NCBI GenBank assembly: GCA_029204225.1
Contig: CM055111.1
Span: forward strand, 42,160,815-42,224,814
Source of the DNA: Diphasiastrum complanatum
Taxonomy: Eukaryota > Streptophyta > Lycopodiopsida > Lycopodiales > Lycopodiaceae
DNA length: 64,000 nucleotides
Direction: 5' to 3'
Shown here: positions 48,131 through 58,654 of the stretch, in pieces
How positions within the stretch are numbered: position 1 is the stretch's first letter
How the letters are laid out: every line of letters starts with the position of its first letter
The notes under the pieces: generated by a model
The model's database searches: none
Told to the model about the DNA's origin: nothing
What the model saw: the letters and a program-made list of their open reading frames with translations, nothing else
Made by a program: the position numbers and the translations under genes

Positions 48131-48509
48131 TTACACAGGCCAAGACCTTACTGGATGAAGGACTTGCAAATTTCTTCTTTCCAACACTTCATCAAGCTTT
48201 TTGATTCTGTCATCAGCTTTCCCAAGAAAATCTTCCATAACAAGACCGGATTCTTCGTAGATTTGCAACATAGTTGCCTCTCCTCGCTCCTTTCTTAGGG
48301 TATCTAGAACATCAACAAGCATATTGAAAGCATCACCCGTCTCCAACAAACTTCCATGTTCCATGCCACCTTCCTTTAAAAGTTTACCCACTTCTCCAAG
48401 AGAAACCACACCTTGAGCTAGAAGCTTTCCAATTATACCTGCAAGGTAACTGGGTGCTCTTGGTACATCGAACATGGTATCCTCCAATGAATGCAGAACT
48501 GACTGGAAT
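48131..48509 (-). CDS. eIF4G-like terminal coding exon (MA3 domain)
   Basis: Only likely host gene in the window. The minus-strand exon begins after a clean acceptor (TTTTTATCTGCAG at 48510-48522) and reads FQSVLHSLEDTMFDVPRAPS, then IIGKLLAQGVVSLGEVGKLL, KEGG, LRKERGEATMLQIYEESGLV and MEDFLG, ending at TAA (48131-48133). This matches the second half of the MA3 domain of plant eIF4G, whose consensus there is FE.VL..LED...DAPRA.EFLG.I and ...EIG.L..EGGEE. eIF4G scaffolds eIF4E, eIF4A and eIF3 in the cytoplasm for cap-dependent translation. The first exon base completes a codon from the previous exon. That exon is not identified, although the upstream intron region contains a chromodomain gypsy element. 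The frame is intact, so the gene may be functional. Confidence 0.75.
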
Positions 48510-49255
48510 CTGCAGATAAAAATTTATATCAATACTCCTCAAGATTGAAACCCTTTAAGTCACTATCATCGTCAATTTAAACCATGCTTACAACATTCCC
48601 GTAGACTACCCCCTTAAAATTTAACCAATTCATGTTAAAATAGATCTGCTGTAAATTACCCAAAAAGCAACTCCAAACACTTCTGGCAAGATGTGGTACA
48701 CATATTCCCTCCCTGGCACTTGTAAATTGGACCAAATGCTTAGAACAAAAGTTCCCAGGCAATTTGGAATCGAAATTTATACTATTTCGATTGACTTGAA
48801 TAGCTTTTTAAAGTTCAAACTGCCTTCTGCAAAATGATTCATGAACACCCTAATATTCTTTGAAAATCTGGAATTGGGGCACACATTCTTACAGCAGCTA
48901 GCTAATAAATCAATGTAGAAATCTACAAATATTAACAATAAAAGTAACATATGATTAGGACCTTACAGACATTATAAATAAGATTGTTAAACAGCTTTCC
49001 ATTGTTGTCCACTATCATATGATATTGGGCTCATACTCGATGTTGGAGCAATTTCAGGACCACAAAGATCATTTTTTAGCTGCCACGACTATAACATAAG
49101 CAAATTGACGGAGGAGACAACTTGTTTTTATATTTCATTGATCTAGAACTTGAGGAGACAACCTTGTTGCCACTTATCACTTTTGGGAAAACTTGGCCTT
49201 TGGGCTGTCAAACGGAGTATTGGGATCTCACCCCAACCTCCTAGAGTTAGAAGCA
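48510..49255 (-). other. Presumed intron of the eIF4G-like gene
   Basis: Starts (minus strand) with polypyrimidine TTTTTATCTGCAG at the exon edge. No further exon of eIF4G was recognised between here and the chromodomain element. Confidence 0.5.
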
Positions 49256-49686
49256 TGTTAGAGACCCAACTCCCTTGGGTCCCAAACCCAAACTTGAGAC
49301 TGGACGATGACTGGGCCTGTAGACTTGACCGGTGACTCGTGAACCTACATGGTTGCCACATGTCATGATCTAGGTGTGCACATGGCTTGGAGTCTCTCCT
49401 AGGAGGTATACAAGGGGAGGAGGACTCATTTGCCATCCATTCTATCTACCTAGGAGAAGGTGGATGGAGAGCGTGTGGATGAGTGCTAGCTTGAGGCAGG
49501 AGATGGCTGAGAGCCTAGGCAGTGGTATGGGACACTGTCTAGGATGGAGGTCGGATCCCGCTTGATACGGTCACAGGCTAGGGCACGGTGGGTGGACCCG
49601 GATTAGGTCCTATGGCGAACGTGAATCGTTCGGTCTCTTGTGGTTAACCGGCACCTGGAGGTTTGCAGTAAGTAAGAGTTATAACA
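49256..49686 (+). repeat. 5' LTR of the chromodomain element
   Basis: Opens TGTTAGAGACCCAACTCCC, closes GAGTTATAACA, 431 bp. It differs from the 3' LTR by several small indels, for example GTGTGGATGAG here versus GTGTGCACGGCCAAGATGAG. Confidence 0.92.
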
Positions 49687-49688
49687 TA

Positions 49689-49701
49689 TGGTATGAGAGC
49701 C
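49689..49701 (+). other. Primer-binding site of the chromodomain element
   Basis: TGGTATGAGAGCC, one change from the Met-type consensus, two bases after the LTR. Confidence 0.8.
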
Positions 49702-50413
49702 ACTGCATGCTGAAAGCAGGTGCGTTGATCCGAAGTGGATTTCTTGTATGTTTTGCATCATTTGACGGAATTCAATTCGGGCAAGAATTGTGTTTCTTAC
49801 GCACCATTATGTTCCTTCTTTCCGCTGTTTTTTAAGTCTTTTTTAAGTTAAAAAAAGAAACAGTTTTAGGGGCCTCAGCGCTCTGCCACATGGCACTTTC
49901 CAGAATCCGAAAGGTGGCTGGGGGCAGCGGAATCTATGCAGGGAAGAAGAAGAAAAAACCAGCGATGAGGGAAAAATAATGTTCAAGAAAACTTGTGGTA
50001 AGGAGGGGGGGGTGTCTGGCCACCAGCTGGCAAGAAAACTGGTGGGTGGCCAGATTTGCTTATGTGGAGGAAAGGTGGCAAAGCAAAGCCACTTGGCAGG
50101 ATATAGGGAGGCATACCTCTCCTATGCAAGTTTTCATGAGAATATGAGGTGGAGGGGGTGGTGCATCCTTCTTCTTCCTTGTTTTTATTCCTTATGGCAG
50201 CCATGGACAATACCATTTGGATTGTGAAGAGCCAGCAAGATTAGTCTTGTATCTACCTTCCTTGAGTTGCTTTTGATCTCTTTCAACTATCTCTTTCTTA
50301 AGTCACCTCTCTTGCTCTTGAGATATGGATCCTAATCCTACCACACAGCCTATGTCTCCTGCTCATGAGGCAATGGCATCTACCTCTACCATGGATTCCA
50401 ATGCCTTGTTGCT
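49702..50413 (+). pseudogene. Leader and gag start of the chromodomain element
   Basis: About 620 bp of leader without a gene, then ATG at 50326: MDPNPTTQPMSPAHEAMAST. After roughly 29 codons the gag sequence stops and RNase H sequence begins at about 50414. Confidence 0.6.
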
Positions 50414-51170
50414 AAGTACCGGAAGGGTACCTTTAATAGTGTCGTGGATGCCTTAAGCCGGATTGGAGAGGTTAAGCTTTTCTGAGATCCAATCTGAGTT
50501 ATATCTGTCCTTAAGAGATTTGTGTAAGACCGATAGGTATTTCAGTCGTATTTGGCTAGACGTCCTGGCAAGTTCTTCTAGATCTAGTGATGAGCTTGGA
50601 ATGCAAGATTCCAAGATTTCTCCTCAGAACAAGATATTAAGAGACTATTCCATAAAAAAATGGGTTACTTTTCCGGAATGGAAAGGTTTGTGTGCCAGAA
50701 AATGATGACATTAAGGCCCAAATCCTACATGAATGTCATGACAGCCCGTGTGCACGGCACCCTGGCTCACAAAGGACGCCTGACTTAATAAAAAGGAACT
50801 TTTATTGGCCAAACTTAAAAAGTCAAGTGGAGGCATATGTTATCAAGTGTGGACAATGCCAGGTTAATAAGCTGAAAGACTTAAGGCAGTTGGTTTACTA
50901 ATGCCCTTGGAAATTCCCGAAAGAAAGTGGGAAAGTATTTCCATGGACTTTCTGGTTGGGGTACCTCCGACAGGGAAGCAAAATGATGCTATTTGGGTTA
51001 TAGTTGACAGGTTAACCAAAATGGCGCAATTCATACTAACCAAGCAAACTGTCAAAGCTTCTGAACTTGCTCAACTTTTTGTTGAAAAGTTGTTCAGATT
51101 GTTTGGTTTGCCGAATGACATTGTTAGTGATCGAGATCCTAAGTTCACTGGCAAATTCTAGCAAACGGTC
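50414..51170 (+). pseudogene. Chromodomain element: RNase H end, integrase zinc domain and core
   Basis: KGTFNSVVDALSRIGEV (50420-50470) is the RNase H C-terminus. The integrase HHCC domain follows: HECHDSPCARHPG and CGQCQVNKLKD (50728-50880). The core includes ERKWESISMDFLVGVPP (first Asp, 50920-50960), VDRLTKMAQFI, LFRLFGLPNDIVSDRDPKF (second Asp, 51090-51150). A TAG at 51159-51161 and a frame change near 50900 break it. Integrase would join the cDNA to chromosomal DNA. Confidence 0.9.
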
Positions 51171-51943
51171 TTTGAGAAATTAGAGACCACTTTAAGTATG
51201 TAGTCATCAGATCATCCTGAATCAGATGGTCAGACAGAGAGGCCGAACCAGTCTATGGAAGATATGCTTCGAGCATATGTTTCCAAGAGACAGTTGAATT
51301 GGGAAACGTACCTTCCAATGATTGAGTTTGCGTATAATAGCACAAAGCACTCAGCGACGGGTTTTAGTCCATTTTCTCTGAAAATGGTTTCCAGCCTAGG
51401 GCTCCCATTTCAGTGGGCCTCAAAGGCCTAAAGGTTAAAGCAGCAATAGATTTCCTGCATGACATGCAAGAAATGTTGCTTGTTGCTCGCGAGAACGTAA
51501 AAGCTCAGGATAGAGCCCAGTTTTACGCCAATCAAAAGCCACAACCTAGGGTGACAAGGGGGCATGGATATATCTTAGAATCCCAAAAGACTCTAAGGTA
51601 TTAAAGACTGGAAAATGTCCTAAGTTATCACCAAGTTATGCAGGACCATTCCGTATATTAAGGTTCATCCAATTTTTCACATTAGTCATTGGTGGGAAGG
51701 ATGACTTGATACTTTCAGAGGACTTAGTTCAACTTCAGGACCTAACATCCTTTGTACCTACAGAACAACAGGCCATTGTTGATGTACGTCAACGTGGGCT
51801 CAGAAACCGGCAGGTGACTGAGTACTTGGTTCGTTGGAAAGGAAGTTCCGAGGACGATGATACTTGGGAAAAAGAACATGACCTTAGATTGAGATTCCCA
51901 GATTTTCCTTCCTTAGATAAGGAATTTTTTAAGGAGAAGAGAA
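51171..51943 (+). pseudogene. Chromodomain element: integrase end, GPY/F module and chromodomain
   Basis: HPESDGQTERPNQSMEDMLR (third catalytic residue Glu, near 51240), AYNSTKHSATGFSPF, then KVLKTGKCPKLSPSYAGPFR (GPY/F-like module, 51590-51650), LVQLQDLTSFVP and finally the chromodomain EYLVRWKGSSEDDDTWEKEH (51820-51880). The first aromatic cage position is not evident, as in plant group II chromodomains. Such domains target integration to particular chromatin. Frame changes occur near 51395, 51600 and 51690. Confidence 0.88.
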
Positions 51944-52390
51944 TGTTAGGGACCCAACTCTCTTGGGTCCCAAACCCAAACTTGAGACTGGACGATGACT
52001 GAGGGCTTGTAGACTTGAACGGTGAATCGTGAACCTGCATAGTTGCCACGTGTCATGATCTAGGTGTGCACATGGCTTCGAGTCTCTCTCCTTGGGGGTA
52101 TACAAGGGGAGGACTCATTTGCCATCCATTCTATCTACCTAGGAGAAGGTGGATGGAGAGCGTGTGCACGGCCAAGATGAGTGCTAGCTTGAGGCAGGAG
52201 ATGGCTGAGAGCCTAGGCAGTGGTATGGGACACTATCTAGGATGGAGGTCGGATCCCGCTTGATACAGTCACAGGCCAGGGCATGGTGGGTGGACCCGGA
52301 TTAGGTCCTATGGCGGGGTGGAACATGAATCGTTCGGTCTCTTGTGGTTAACCGGCACCTGGAGGTTTGCAGTAAGTAGGAGTTATAACA
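51944..52390 (+). repeat. 3' LTR of the chromodomain element
   Basis: Opens TGTTAGGGACCCAACTCTC and closes GAGTTATAACA, 447 bp. Confidence 0.92.
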
Positions 52391-52571
52391 AATCCCATGA
52401 CATTCCTAGAGTTAGGAGCAACAGAGGGCATGACAGTGTTAATGGCATGTGCATGCAAACAAGACCTAAGCCTAGGTCCCTATGGTACATGCATGCTAGA
52501 ACTAGGCACACATGCATGCAATCCATGCATGCAGACCAAGTTCCGTACAGTGGTAGTTACACTCAATGAGG
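52391..52571. other. CATGCA-rich spacer
   Basis: About seven CATGCA words in 100 bp (52450-52540), including TGCATGCA palindromes. No gene supported. Confidence 0.5.
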
Positions 52572-52693
52572 TGTCATGACACATGGCACCAGTGCATGCC
52601 ATGAGCCTACATTGGGTTCAAGGGCTCCTCTGTATATAGACGGAGGACATGGCTGGTATTTAGTTGCCCTTCAGTTGTTCAAAGACCGTAACA
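52572..52693 (+). repeat. Short orphan LTR (about 122 bp)
   Basis: Opens TGTCATGACACATGGCACC, contains TATATA at 52633, closes GACCGTAACA and is followed after one base by a primer site. The small size would fit a TRIM-type LTR, or a truncated longer one. No partner copy found. Confidence 0.5.
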
Positions 52694-52694
52694 C

Positions 52695-52707
52695 TGGTAT
52701 CAAAGCC
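52695..52707 (+). other. Primer-binding site (tRNA-Met-like)
   Basis: TGGTATCAAAGCC, one change from the consensus. Confidence 0.7.
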
Positions 52708-53837
52708 TAGCGAATAGATCATGTGGGTTATTGTGAGATCTATCCACGATCTACCATAGCAATTTCTCCTTGGACCTCAGCTCTAGCGACTGATAGGCAG
52801 TTTGATTTTTAGACGTAGAGGATCTAATTTTTTTCAGCGATCAGAGCGGGAGAGGATCAAAGTTCCAGCCAGCATTCAACCTGAGGTAGCAATCAGCAGT
52901 GAGAGAACAAGAGACATCGTTCTTCCATCAACAAAGGAAATTGGCCTCAGTGATCCCAATAGTCAGCAGAGAAGGGCTCCAGTAAAGTTCCCTCATTCGA
53001 TGCAAAATTGGCACTATGGCAGTTTATCCTAGATTTGCCTGCAAATTATCAGCTTCAGCGAAAGAAAAGCTCCGCTCTATTGTTTTCCAGCATAAGCATA
53101 TTGTTCAGAGCTAGTTTGAAGGCAGCCCCAATTGAATTTGGCAAACACATCCTTGCAGTTTCAGTATACATTTTGGCAAACCTAGCACCCAGTTGAAAAT
53201 GGAAATTAGGTGTAATCTCTTCAGGAATTTTATACATGATTCCCTGTGGAATCAGTGGAGCTGTTTCAATCAATCCTGTCTCAGCTGTTAGGCGCCAATT
53301 TGCTCCAGGTCTAGCGCATGCTCTTGAGGGAGTCCAGCACAATTTCTTGGCAGAACTCCAGCGTTTATTTTCTTGGGCAATTCCAGTAATTTTCTCCAAC
53401 CAAATCTGGGGAAATTCTAGTAGTACGGTAGGCAGCAGGCTGGAGTTTCAATGATGTAGCCAGGCAAGAACTTTTCATTTACTATTCAATTTGGAGAATG
53501 GTCTTAGCTGTAAGTTAATGACCTTCGTGTGAAACTGTTAATGTTACTATCGTTAGAATATTTGTAAATGAACCTTTTATATTATCTGGGTTGACAACCG
53601 GTATAATAAGTGACCAGGATAGTAAGTTCACAAGTAGTTTTTGGAGGTTTAATCTGGAAAGTATGCTCTTTAATCTGCAGACCTTTGACACAAGTTAGGC
53701 AGTTCATTAATGGTTTGTTGATCCTAGAGTTCACCTATAGTATTATTAAACATGCAGCAACAAGATACAACCCATTAAGATGATGGATGAGTACCTTCCA
53801 ATCCTATAGTAGTACTAAACATGCAGCAACAAGCACT
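52708..53837 (+). other. Unassigned interior of a retroelement remnant
   Basis: The frame at 52802-53030 is open for 76 codons (SERERIKVPASIQPEVAISS) and might be a gag start. 53055-53460 is open in both directions without a recognisable domain. ATGCAGCAACAAG recurs at 53752 and 53821. Confidence 0.3.
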
Positions 53838-54085
53838 TCGATGCAGGTGACAAGGTTTACCTACGAGTCCCAGAGATCCCAGAACTCTGAAGACCGGCAT
53901 TAGTGTCAAACTATCTCCAAGGTATCATGATCCATTCACAATAACTCAGAAAGTTGGAGAAGTTTCTTACAAATTAAAACTACAAGGCTGTAGGTTTTTT
54001 CCAGTTTTTCATGTAAGTAGATTAAGAAAAGCGTTATCTAGATCAGAGAGCCTTGTAGAAGCTTTTAGAAGTATTCCAATCTAAG
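53838..54085 (+). pseudogene. Gypsy integrase C-terminus (GPY/F module)
   Basis: FDAGDKVYLRVPEIPE (53838), then after a frame change GISVKLSPRYHDPFTITQKV and GEVSYKLKLQGC, then VFHVSRLRKAL (54005-54035). These are the classic ...KLSPRY.GPF.I..KVG..AY.L.LP and HPVFHVS.L segments of chromovirus-like integrases. It is probably the tail of the element whose LTR/primer site lie at 52572-52707, with the rest deleted. No chromodomain follows, because homology stops at a different remnant at about 54080. Confidence 0.8.
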
Positions 54086-54430
54086 TGCTTCATTTACTTA
54101 CGAGACCCAATGAAGGCCTTTTTCCTCCATGTGGCATGTACGTTGTTACACCTCCAATGCTCCCCCTTTGCAAGCATCGAAATGTGATTGATTCCTCCTT
54201 TCTACACCACCAATGAAGGGCTGTAGAAGGGCCAACTCTGATACCATGTTGGAAAATTTGGTCATAGGAGCATGCAAACCTCTTAGCCATCCACGAAATG
54301 TGAGGAACCCCAAAATAAGTACTAGGGGACACTCAATACATTTTCAACATCATTTATATGCAGTCCAGTCTAAGTGCCCATTTGCTTATGGACCCAATGA
54401 GGATCTTTTGCCTTTAAGCGGCAACAACAT
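54080..54430 (-). mobile_element. TRIM-like remnant, minus orientation
   Basis: A minus-strand primer site TGGTATCAGAGTTGG (54246-54232) adjoins an LTR-like unit that ends ...CCAACA at 54247 and contains GCATATAAATG as TATA box near 54355. TCTAAGTGC...GACCCAATGA occurs both in that LTR (54368-54405) and at 54080-54118, on the other side of a roughly 105-bp interior, as expected for two LTRs with a minimal internal region. The second LTR is truncated. Confidence 0.4.
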
Positions 54431-54444
54431 CTTCCAAAATTATC

Positions 54445-54546
54445 GACATGTAGATATCGATCCACCATTGGAGAGATATTCTTTTATGAATCCATCATGA
54501 TCTTGTAATCGAAAGGTAGCTTCAGCAATCATCTCTGAATCACGGT
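54445..54546 (-). CDS. Possible isolated exon of unknown gene
   Basis: Minus strand: after TTTGTGTAACATTTCTCAG (a plausible splice acceptor) an open frame reads GVQRYRDSEMIAEATFRLQD and HDGFIKEYLSNGG, stopping 16 codons later. Composition looks like real protein, but no family is recognised and the donor is ambiguous. It could belong to the same minus-strand gene as 48131-48509, though it does not resemble eIF4G. Confidence 0.2.
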
Positions 54547-54648
54547 AACGCTGCACACCCTGAGAAATGTTACACAAACTGTGGTTTGAAAAAAGAACCA
54601 GCCTGTTAGGTTTTTTTATGCCCCCAGTCCCGAGTCCTAAACACTGCA

Positions 54649-54683
54649 TTGGGGGAGGGGGGGGGGGGGGGGAGAGAGAGACT
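54649..54683. repeat. G-run and short GA tract
   Basis: TTGGGGGA followed by about 18 consecutive G, then (GA)4. Confidence 0.9.
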
Positions 54684-54720
54684 ATTGGAGGAAACAAACA
54701 TTGTCAACAATAAGATCCAA

Positions 54721-54980
54721 GAGTTGGCTCAGTTTGTTAGCTTGGCATCCAAAGGTTCTTTGGCTCCAGATTCAAGCCCCCCCTTGGAAACTAAAGTGCA
54801 TTATCACGGAGTAAACAAACAAAGTTGGGTCAATTGGTTAGCTTGGTATCCAAAGTTTCTTTGGTCCCAAATTTGTGCCCCCTTGGAAACCAAGATGCAT
54901 TATCAAGTAATCCAACATGGTTGGCTCAGTTGGTTAGTTTGGTCTCAGGTTCAACCCCCCCTTGGAAACCGACATGCATA
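54721..54980 (+). repeat. Tandem array of three tRNA-derived SINE heads
   Basis: Units start at about 54721, 54823 and 54918. Each has GTTGGCTCAGTTGGTTAG (A-box-like) near its start and CTTGGAAACC(G/A)A near its end. Unit 3 keeps a good B box, GGTTCAACCCC; units 1 and 2 have decayed versions (GATTCAAGCCC, AATTTGTGCCC). Unit 3 lacks about 20 bp between the boxes. The single copy at 23171 is the same family. Confidence 0.65.
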
Positions 54981-55611
54981 AGTAACTTGGCATTCTAGCT
55001 AAAACATTCTACATCCATTGTCAGCCTTCTACTGACTATGGATAACAAACCTATCTGGATGGACCAAGACGATCAGAAGCATCCATCATCAAATGTACCG
55101 TAACAACTGAATGGGCCCAAAAAACTTGCAAAACTCCTGAATTTTTAGCAACTTTTCTAGGTTTTTTTCACTACATAAAGTGTGCTATATTATCAATCAC
55201 CCCAAACCAACCTCATAGACAATGCCTACCATCTGGGTAGTGTACTAAAAGTTGTAGGAGATGCAAAGAACCACCAAAAAAATAGATCCCAAGCTCTCCA
55301 AAGGGACCATGAAGCACAAAAAACAACTACAATTAGTGACCAGAAGGATATATGCAATGAATAACATACTTGTGCCAAAGACAAAAACAGCCAAATAGAG
55401 GGCCATGCTTGATGCAACCAAGCCAATGGTCCAAGTTGAACCACAATAGTTGCCACCATACTATTGTCGGATACGAGTATGTGAAAGGTGCTAAAGTTTT
55501 GCATAGGAGTATTTGCTAAAAAAACACATATGACTTCTACAATATTACAAATTTTTTATGTGATGCTTTAGCTACCTCTGAGTACAATAAAACATAATAG
55601 GAAGTTCCATA
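54981..55611. other. No feature recognised
   Basis: AT-rich, non-coding. The long minus-strand open frame at 55504-55226 has no coding character. Confidence 0.4.
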
Positions 55612-56350
55612 GTTGCACAGAAACGCGTTTCTAGGCAAACACGTTTCTGGGACAGAAACGCAGAAAAAAAAAAAACTTATGCAGGAGGATAGATGGGGGG
55701 AGGGTGGCCAGCTTGACTTAAACTCTGGAACTGACATGCTAAAATGATGGTACGCTTCTTAATTATCTTAAAGGGTGGGGGCAAAACCAACTGGGAATCT
55801 CTGAACAAATTCACTTTTTTCTGTTTCACGGCACCAGCTAAGCATTGGAAAGAAAGAGAACAGCCTGATACATGTCAACGTGAAGGTTCTTTGAAGTTTA
55901 ACAATTCTTTAGCATCACAGATTTGAATCTCCTATTTCATATTCAAAAAAGTAGAATAGGTACTATGCAGATGGTCTGTGTACAAAAGACTCTGCAATTC
56001 AAGTTCCAGGTATTCGTTATGTTAACTCCTTTGGGTCTATCAAAAAGTTCAGGGAAAACTAAGATTTGATATATGCAAAAACTACCTTGGCATAGTAACT
56101 GCTCATTATCGATGCAGTGATTTGACAGGAAATGGAACACATTTCCATAGAAAACTTTTAACCTTGATAGAATCCAACAGGCATTGTTGCCCCCAAACTG
56201 GACCACATTGTACCCGAAACATTCGGCAACCTACATAAATGAACTGGCCTTAATAAATGCTTTAATTTGATACCCCTATTGCCCACCAAAAAAAAATTAA
56301 AAAAATTCAGAACGCGATTCTGAAACGCATTTTCAGAAGCGCAGTGCAAC
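55612..56350. mobile_element. Palindrome-ended insertion, copy 1
   Basis: Left end GTTGCAC followed by the 14-bp palindrome AGAAACGCGTTTCT (55619-55632) and more ACGTTTCTGG-like words. Right end TTCAGAACGCGATTCTGAA (near-palindrome, 56306-56324) and GAAGCGCAGTGCAAC. The terminal GTTGC/GCAAC are inverted. Flanks AAGTTCCATA and AAGGAACATA agree at 7 of 10 positions, possibly an old target duplication. The interior is AT-rich and non-coding. It shares end architecture with the insertion at 60877-61596. Confidence 0.5.
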
Positions 56351-58650
56351 AAGGAACATACAGCAAGACTCAAAATTATGTTTGTGACTTGATATTGTAT
56401 TACACAACTCATAGATATTGTATTACACAACTCATAGATAAGATTGCTCTTTGAGTTTCAAAGGAATTTTGCTAATCAAATGTCTATTCACCCAATAAAC
56501 GAAGTATAAATAAAAAAACACTTATGTTCACCTTCATATGATAAGAAACAAAAAAGGTCAACCTTCAATTTTTTGAGAATTCCACTTTAAAATAAAATAG
56601 AATCAAAAGTCAATGTTATGTCTAGGATGGTACGTGACATAACCAGAAAGACATGCAAATCTTCAACCTTCTAGAGTTGACCCACAAAGTCTTAGACAAC
56701 CAACTTCATCATTCATATTGTGGACAAAATGCATGACATCCCTACTCACTTCTTCAATGCCCAAGACTAGGCGAAGATCAAATGTGTACAAACATATCTC
56801 CACATGACCTTTCATACATTTGTGAAAAAACCTACATATTGAGTTTGTGTCAAGGTGAAGGCTGGACTCAATCGTGAAGATGAAGGCTGGACTCGATCAT
56901 GATGAACACCACCACAAAAGAGCAAAGGCAATCAAATTGCCAACCCCACTGCACATATAAGGGACAAGCCTCACGAGTCTGACGCATGCTTTGCTTCTAT
57001 GTAAGGCTTCACTTTTTATAGATTACTACTTTTTTTGCTCCTTTTTATGATTTGGTGGTATAAAGTTGACGTTGACTGTCAATTTTCCACAATTTCTTGT
57101 TTGCACCAATGTTATTTAGGTATTTGATTTGTTTTTTGTTACCTTGCGATTTTTAGTATGCCCTGAACATCAATTATCAAAATTTCTAGACTCGATTATC
57201 AAAATGGTATTTATGCCCTGAACATCGATTATTTTTACATGCTAATTTTTTGTATAAGTGACATTCTGTCAATGAGCTTACAAGTTCAAATTCTAACTTT
57301 CGTCGTGCCGATTTTTTGCACATGTATTGATAACCATAAATTGAATTGATTGAGCTTACAAATTCCAATTTTAAAGTTTTGCATGTTGAATGTTTGTGCA
57401 CATGCATTGATAACCAGAACTAATAACCAGCAAAGAATTCAATTATTAAATTGGATTAGGATAGTATCTTCATTATATACAATCGCCGATCCTATTAGCT
57501 TGAATACTCCCTCCTTTGATTATTTCTCATGGATTGATAACCAATTGAGTATCAAGAATAAGAGAACCCACAAATACCCAAAACCAATGGATCTAAAGAA
57601 GAATAGAAGTTAATACCCGAAACTGTCCTTTTAAGAATTCAAATACCGGCACCGAGATAGTCGTAGGACCAACCACACACATTAGGTGGCAACACCATGA
57701 ACGCGCCTAAGTATAGACCCGTCGATGTGAAAGGATTCATAGTACCCCATATCATGAACATGAAAAGACAAGTATACAGAGAAGTTCTATAACAAAAACA
57801 ATGCTTGCATGGGCATAGAAACCCAAAGATCAATTGCATGTACCTCATCACACTAGTCCCATGGCTTCACTCTCAAGTCTAAGTATTAATCCCATAGTGA
57901 TTTTTTGAAAATATGCAATGGGTAGTATCGCACATTTGATGTGAGATTTCTACGCAAAATTGAGTGGATGCATTTTCCTCTTTTCTCTTACAATTATTCA
58001 TATCCAATTCAGTCCACCTAAAATTTCTAGTGATCAAGAAATTACAAAGTCATATTTGGGTCGTATTACATTTTGGATTTTACTTAAAAAAAATTTGTTC
58101 AAGAGCTTAATAGATCTTCGCATTCCTTATCTTGAATAATCTTACAATACTTAACAGCTCATCAATACATTGGGTTTCTTCTCAGCCTTTTTGGCACTGT
58201 AGGCAATACTCCAATTCTACTCCCATATGTATCGTCTAAGATACTACAAAGTGTCTAGTGTATTATATGCTCAAAGGATAAGTGCTTTCTACTTGAGCCG
58301 AATATTGACCAAACTAGACAAACAGTTTCAAAATTGATATATATGGTGACACCAGTTGTGGGGAACACTTATGTGGTTAAGAATGATAGGCAGTGACGAT
58401 ATTACCATCAGAAATTTGTAGCGATCACTATTATTTGTTTAGTTCTCTCATGTTGTTGTTTCTACCAATCTTTTGTTATACAATATTATTTTCAATTTGG
58501 TTTAGTTCTTTTCATTTTGTTGTTCGAAGACATACTACATTCCCACAGTATGAACTATGAACACATCTTCCATCGTGTATACCTTTGGGTACCTCACAAA
58601 GATATTTAAACATCGTTCTTACTTTCTTTCTTTCTCACAATTAATGGTCC
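56351..58650. other. No gene recognised; small local duplications
   Basis: ATTGTATTACACAACTCATAGAT is present twice in tandem (56392-56440). GAAGGCTGGACTC twice (56862, 56883). GAGCTTACAA...ATTGATAACCA units at 57274-57334 and 57352-57417 (period about 80). No coding support. Confidence 0.55.
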
Positions 58651-58654
58651 TCCG

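Larger units (their letters stand above)
49256..52390 (+). mobile_element. Chromodomain gypsy element (chromovirus type), internally deleted
   Basis: Both LTRs are present (49256-49686 and 51944-52390). It has a Met-type primer site, a gag start, then a jump to the end of RNase H, integrase and a C-terminal chromodomain, and a purine-rich tract (AAGGAGAAGAGAA) before the 3' LTR. At 3.1 kb it lacks most of gag, protease and RT. The flanking pentamers AAGCA and AATCC do not match, so a target duplication is not evident. However, CTAGAGTTAG(A/G)AGCA occurs at both outer edges (49241-49255 and 52406-52420). It lies 750 bp upstream of the eIF4G-like exon, in the opposite orientation. Confidence 0.9.

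Noticed and set aside
53055-53399. 114-codon minus-strand open frame as a host exon
   Set aside because: No recognisable domain, no convincing splice sites, and the opposite strand is also open; it lies inside a probable retroelement remnant.
54721-54803. A functional tRNA gene
   Set aside because: Only A- and B-box-like blocks are present; a complete cloverleaf cannot be drawn and three copies with a shared tail indicate a SINE.
57639-57851. Minus-strand ORF as a small membrane protein
   Set aside because: Hydrophobic composition alone; no conserved motif, and the surroundings are non-coding.
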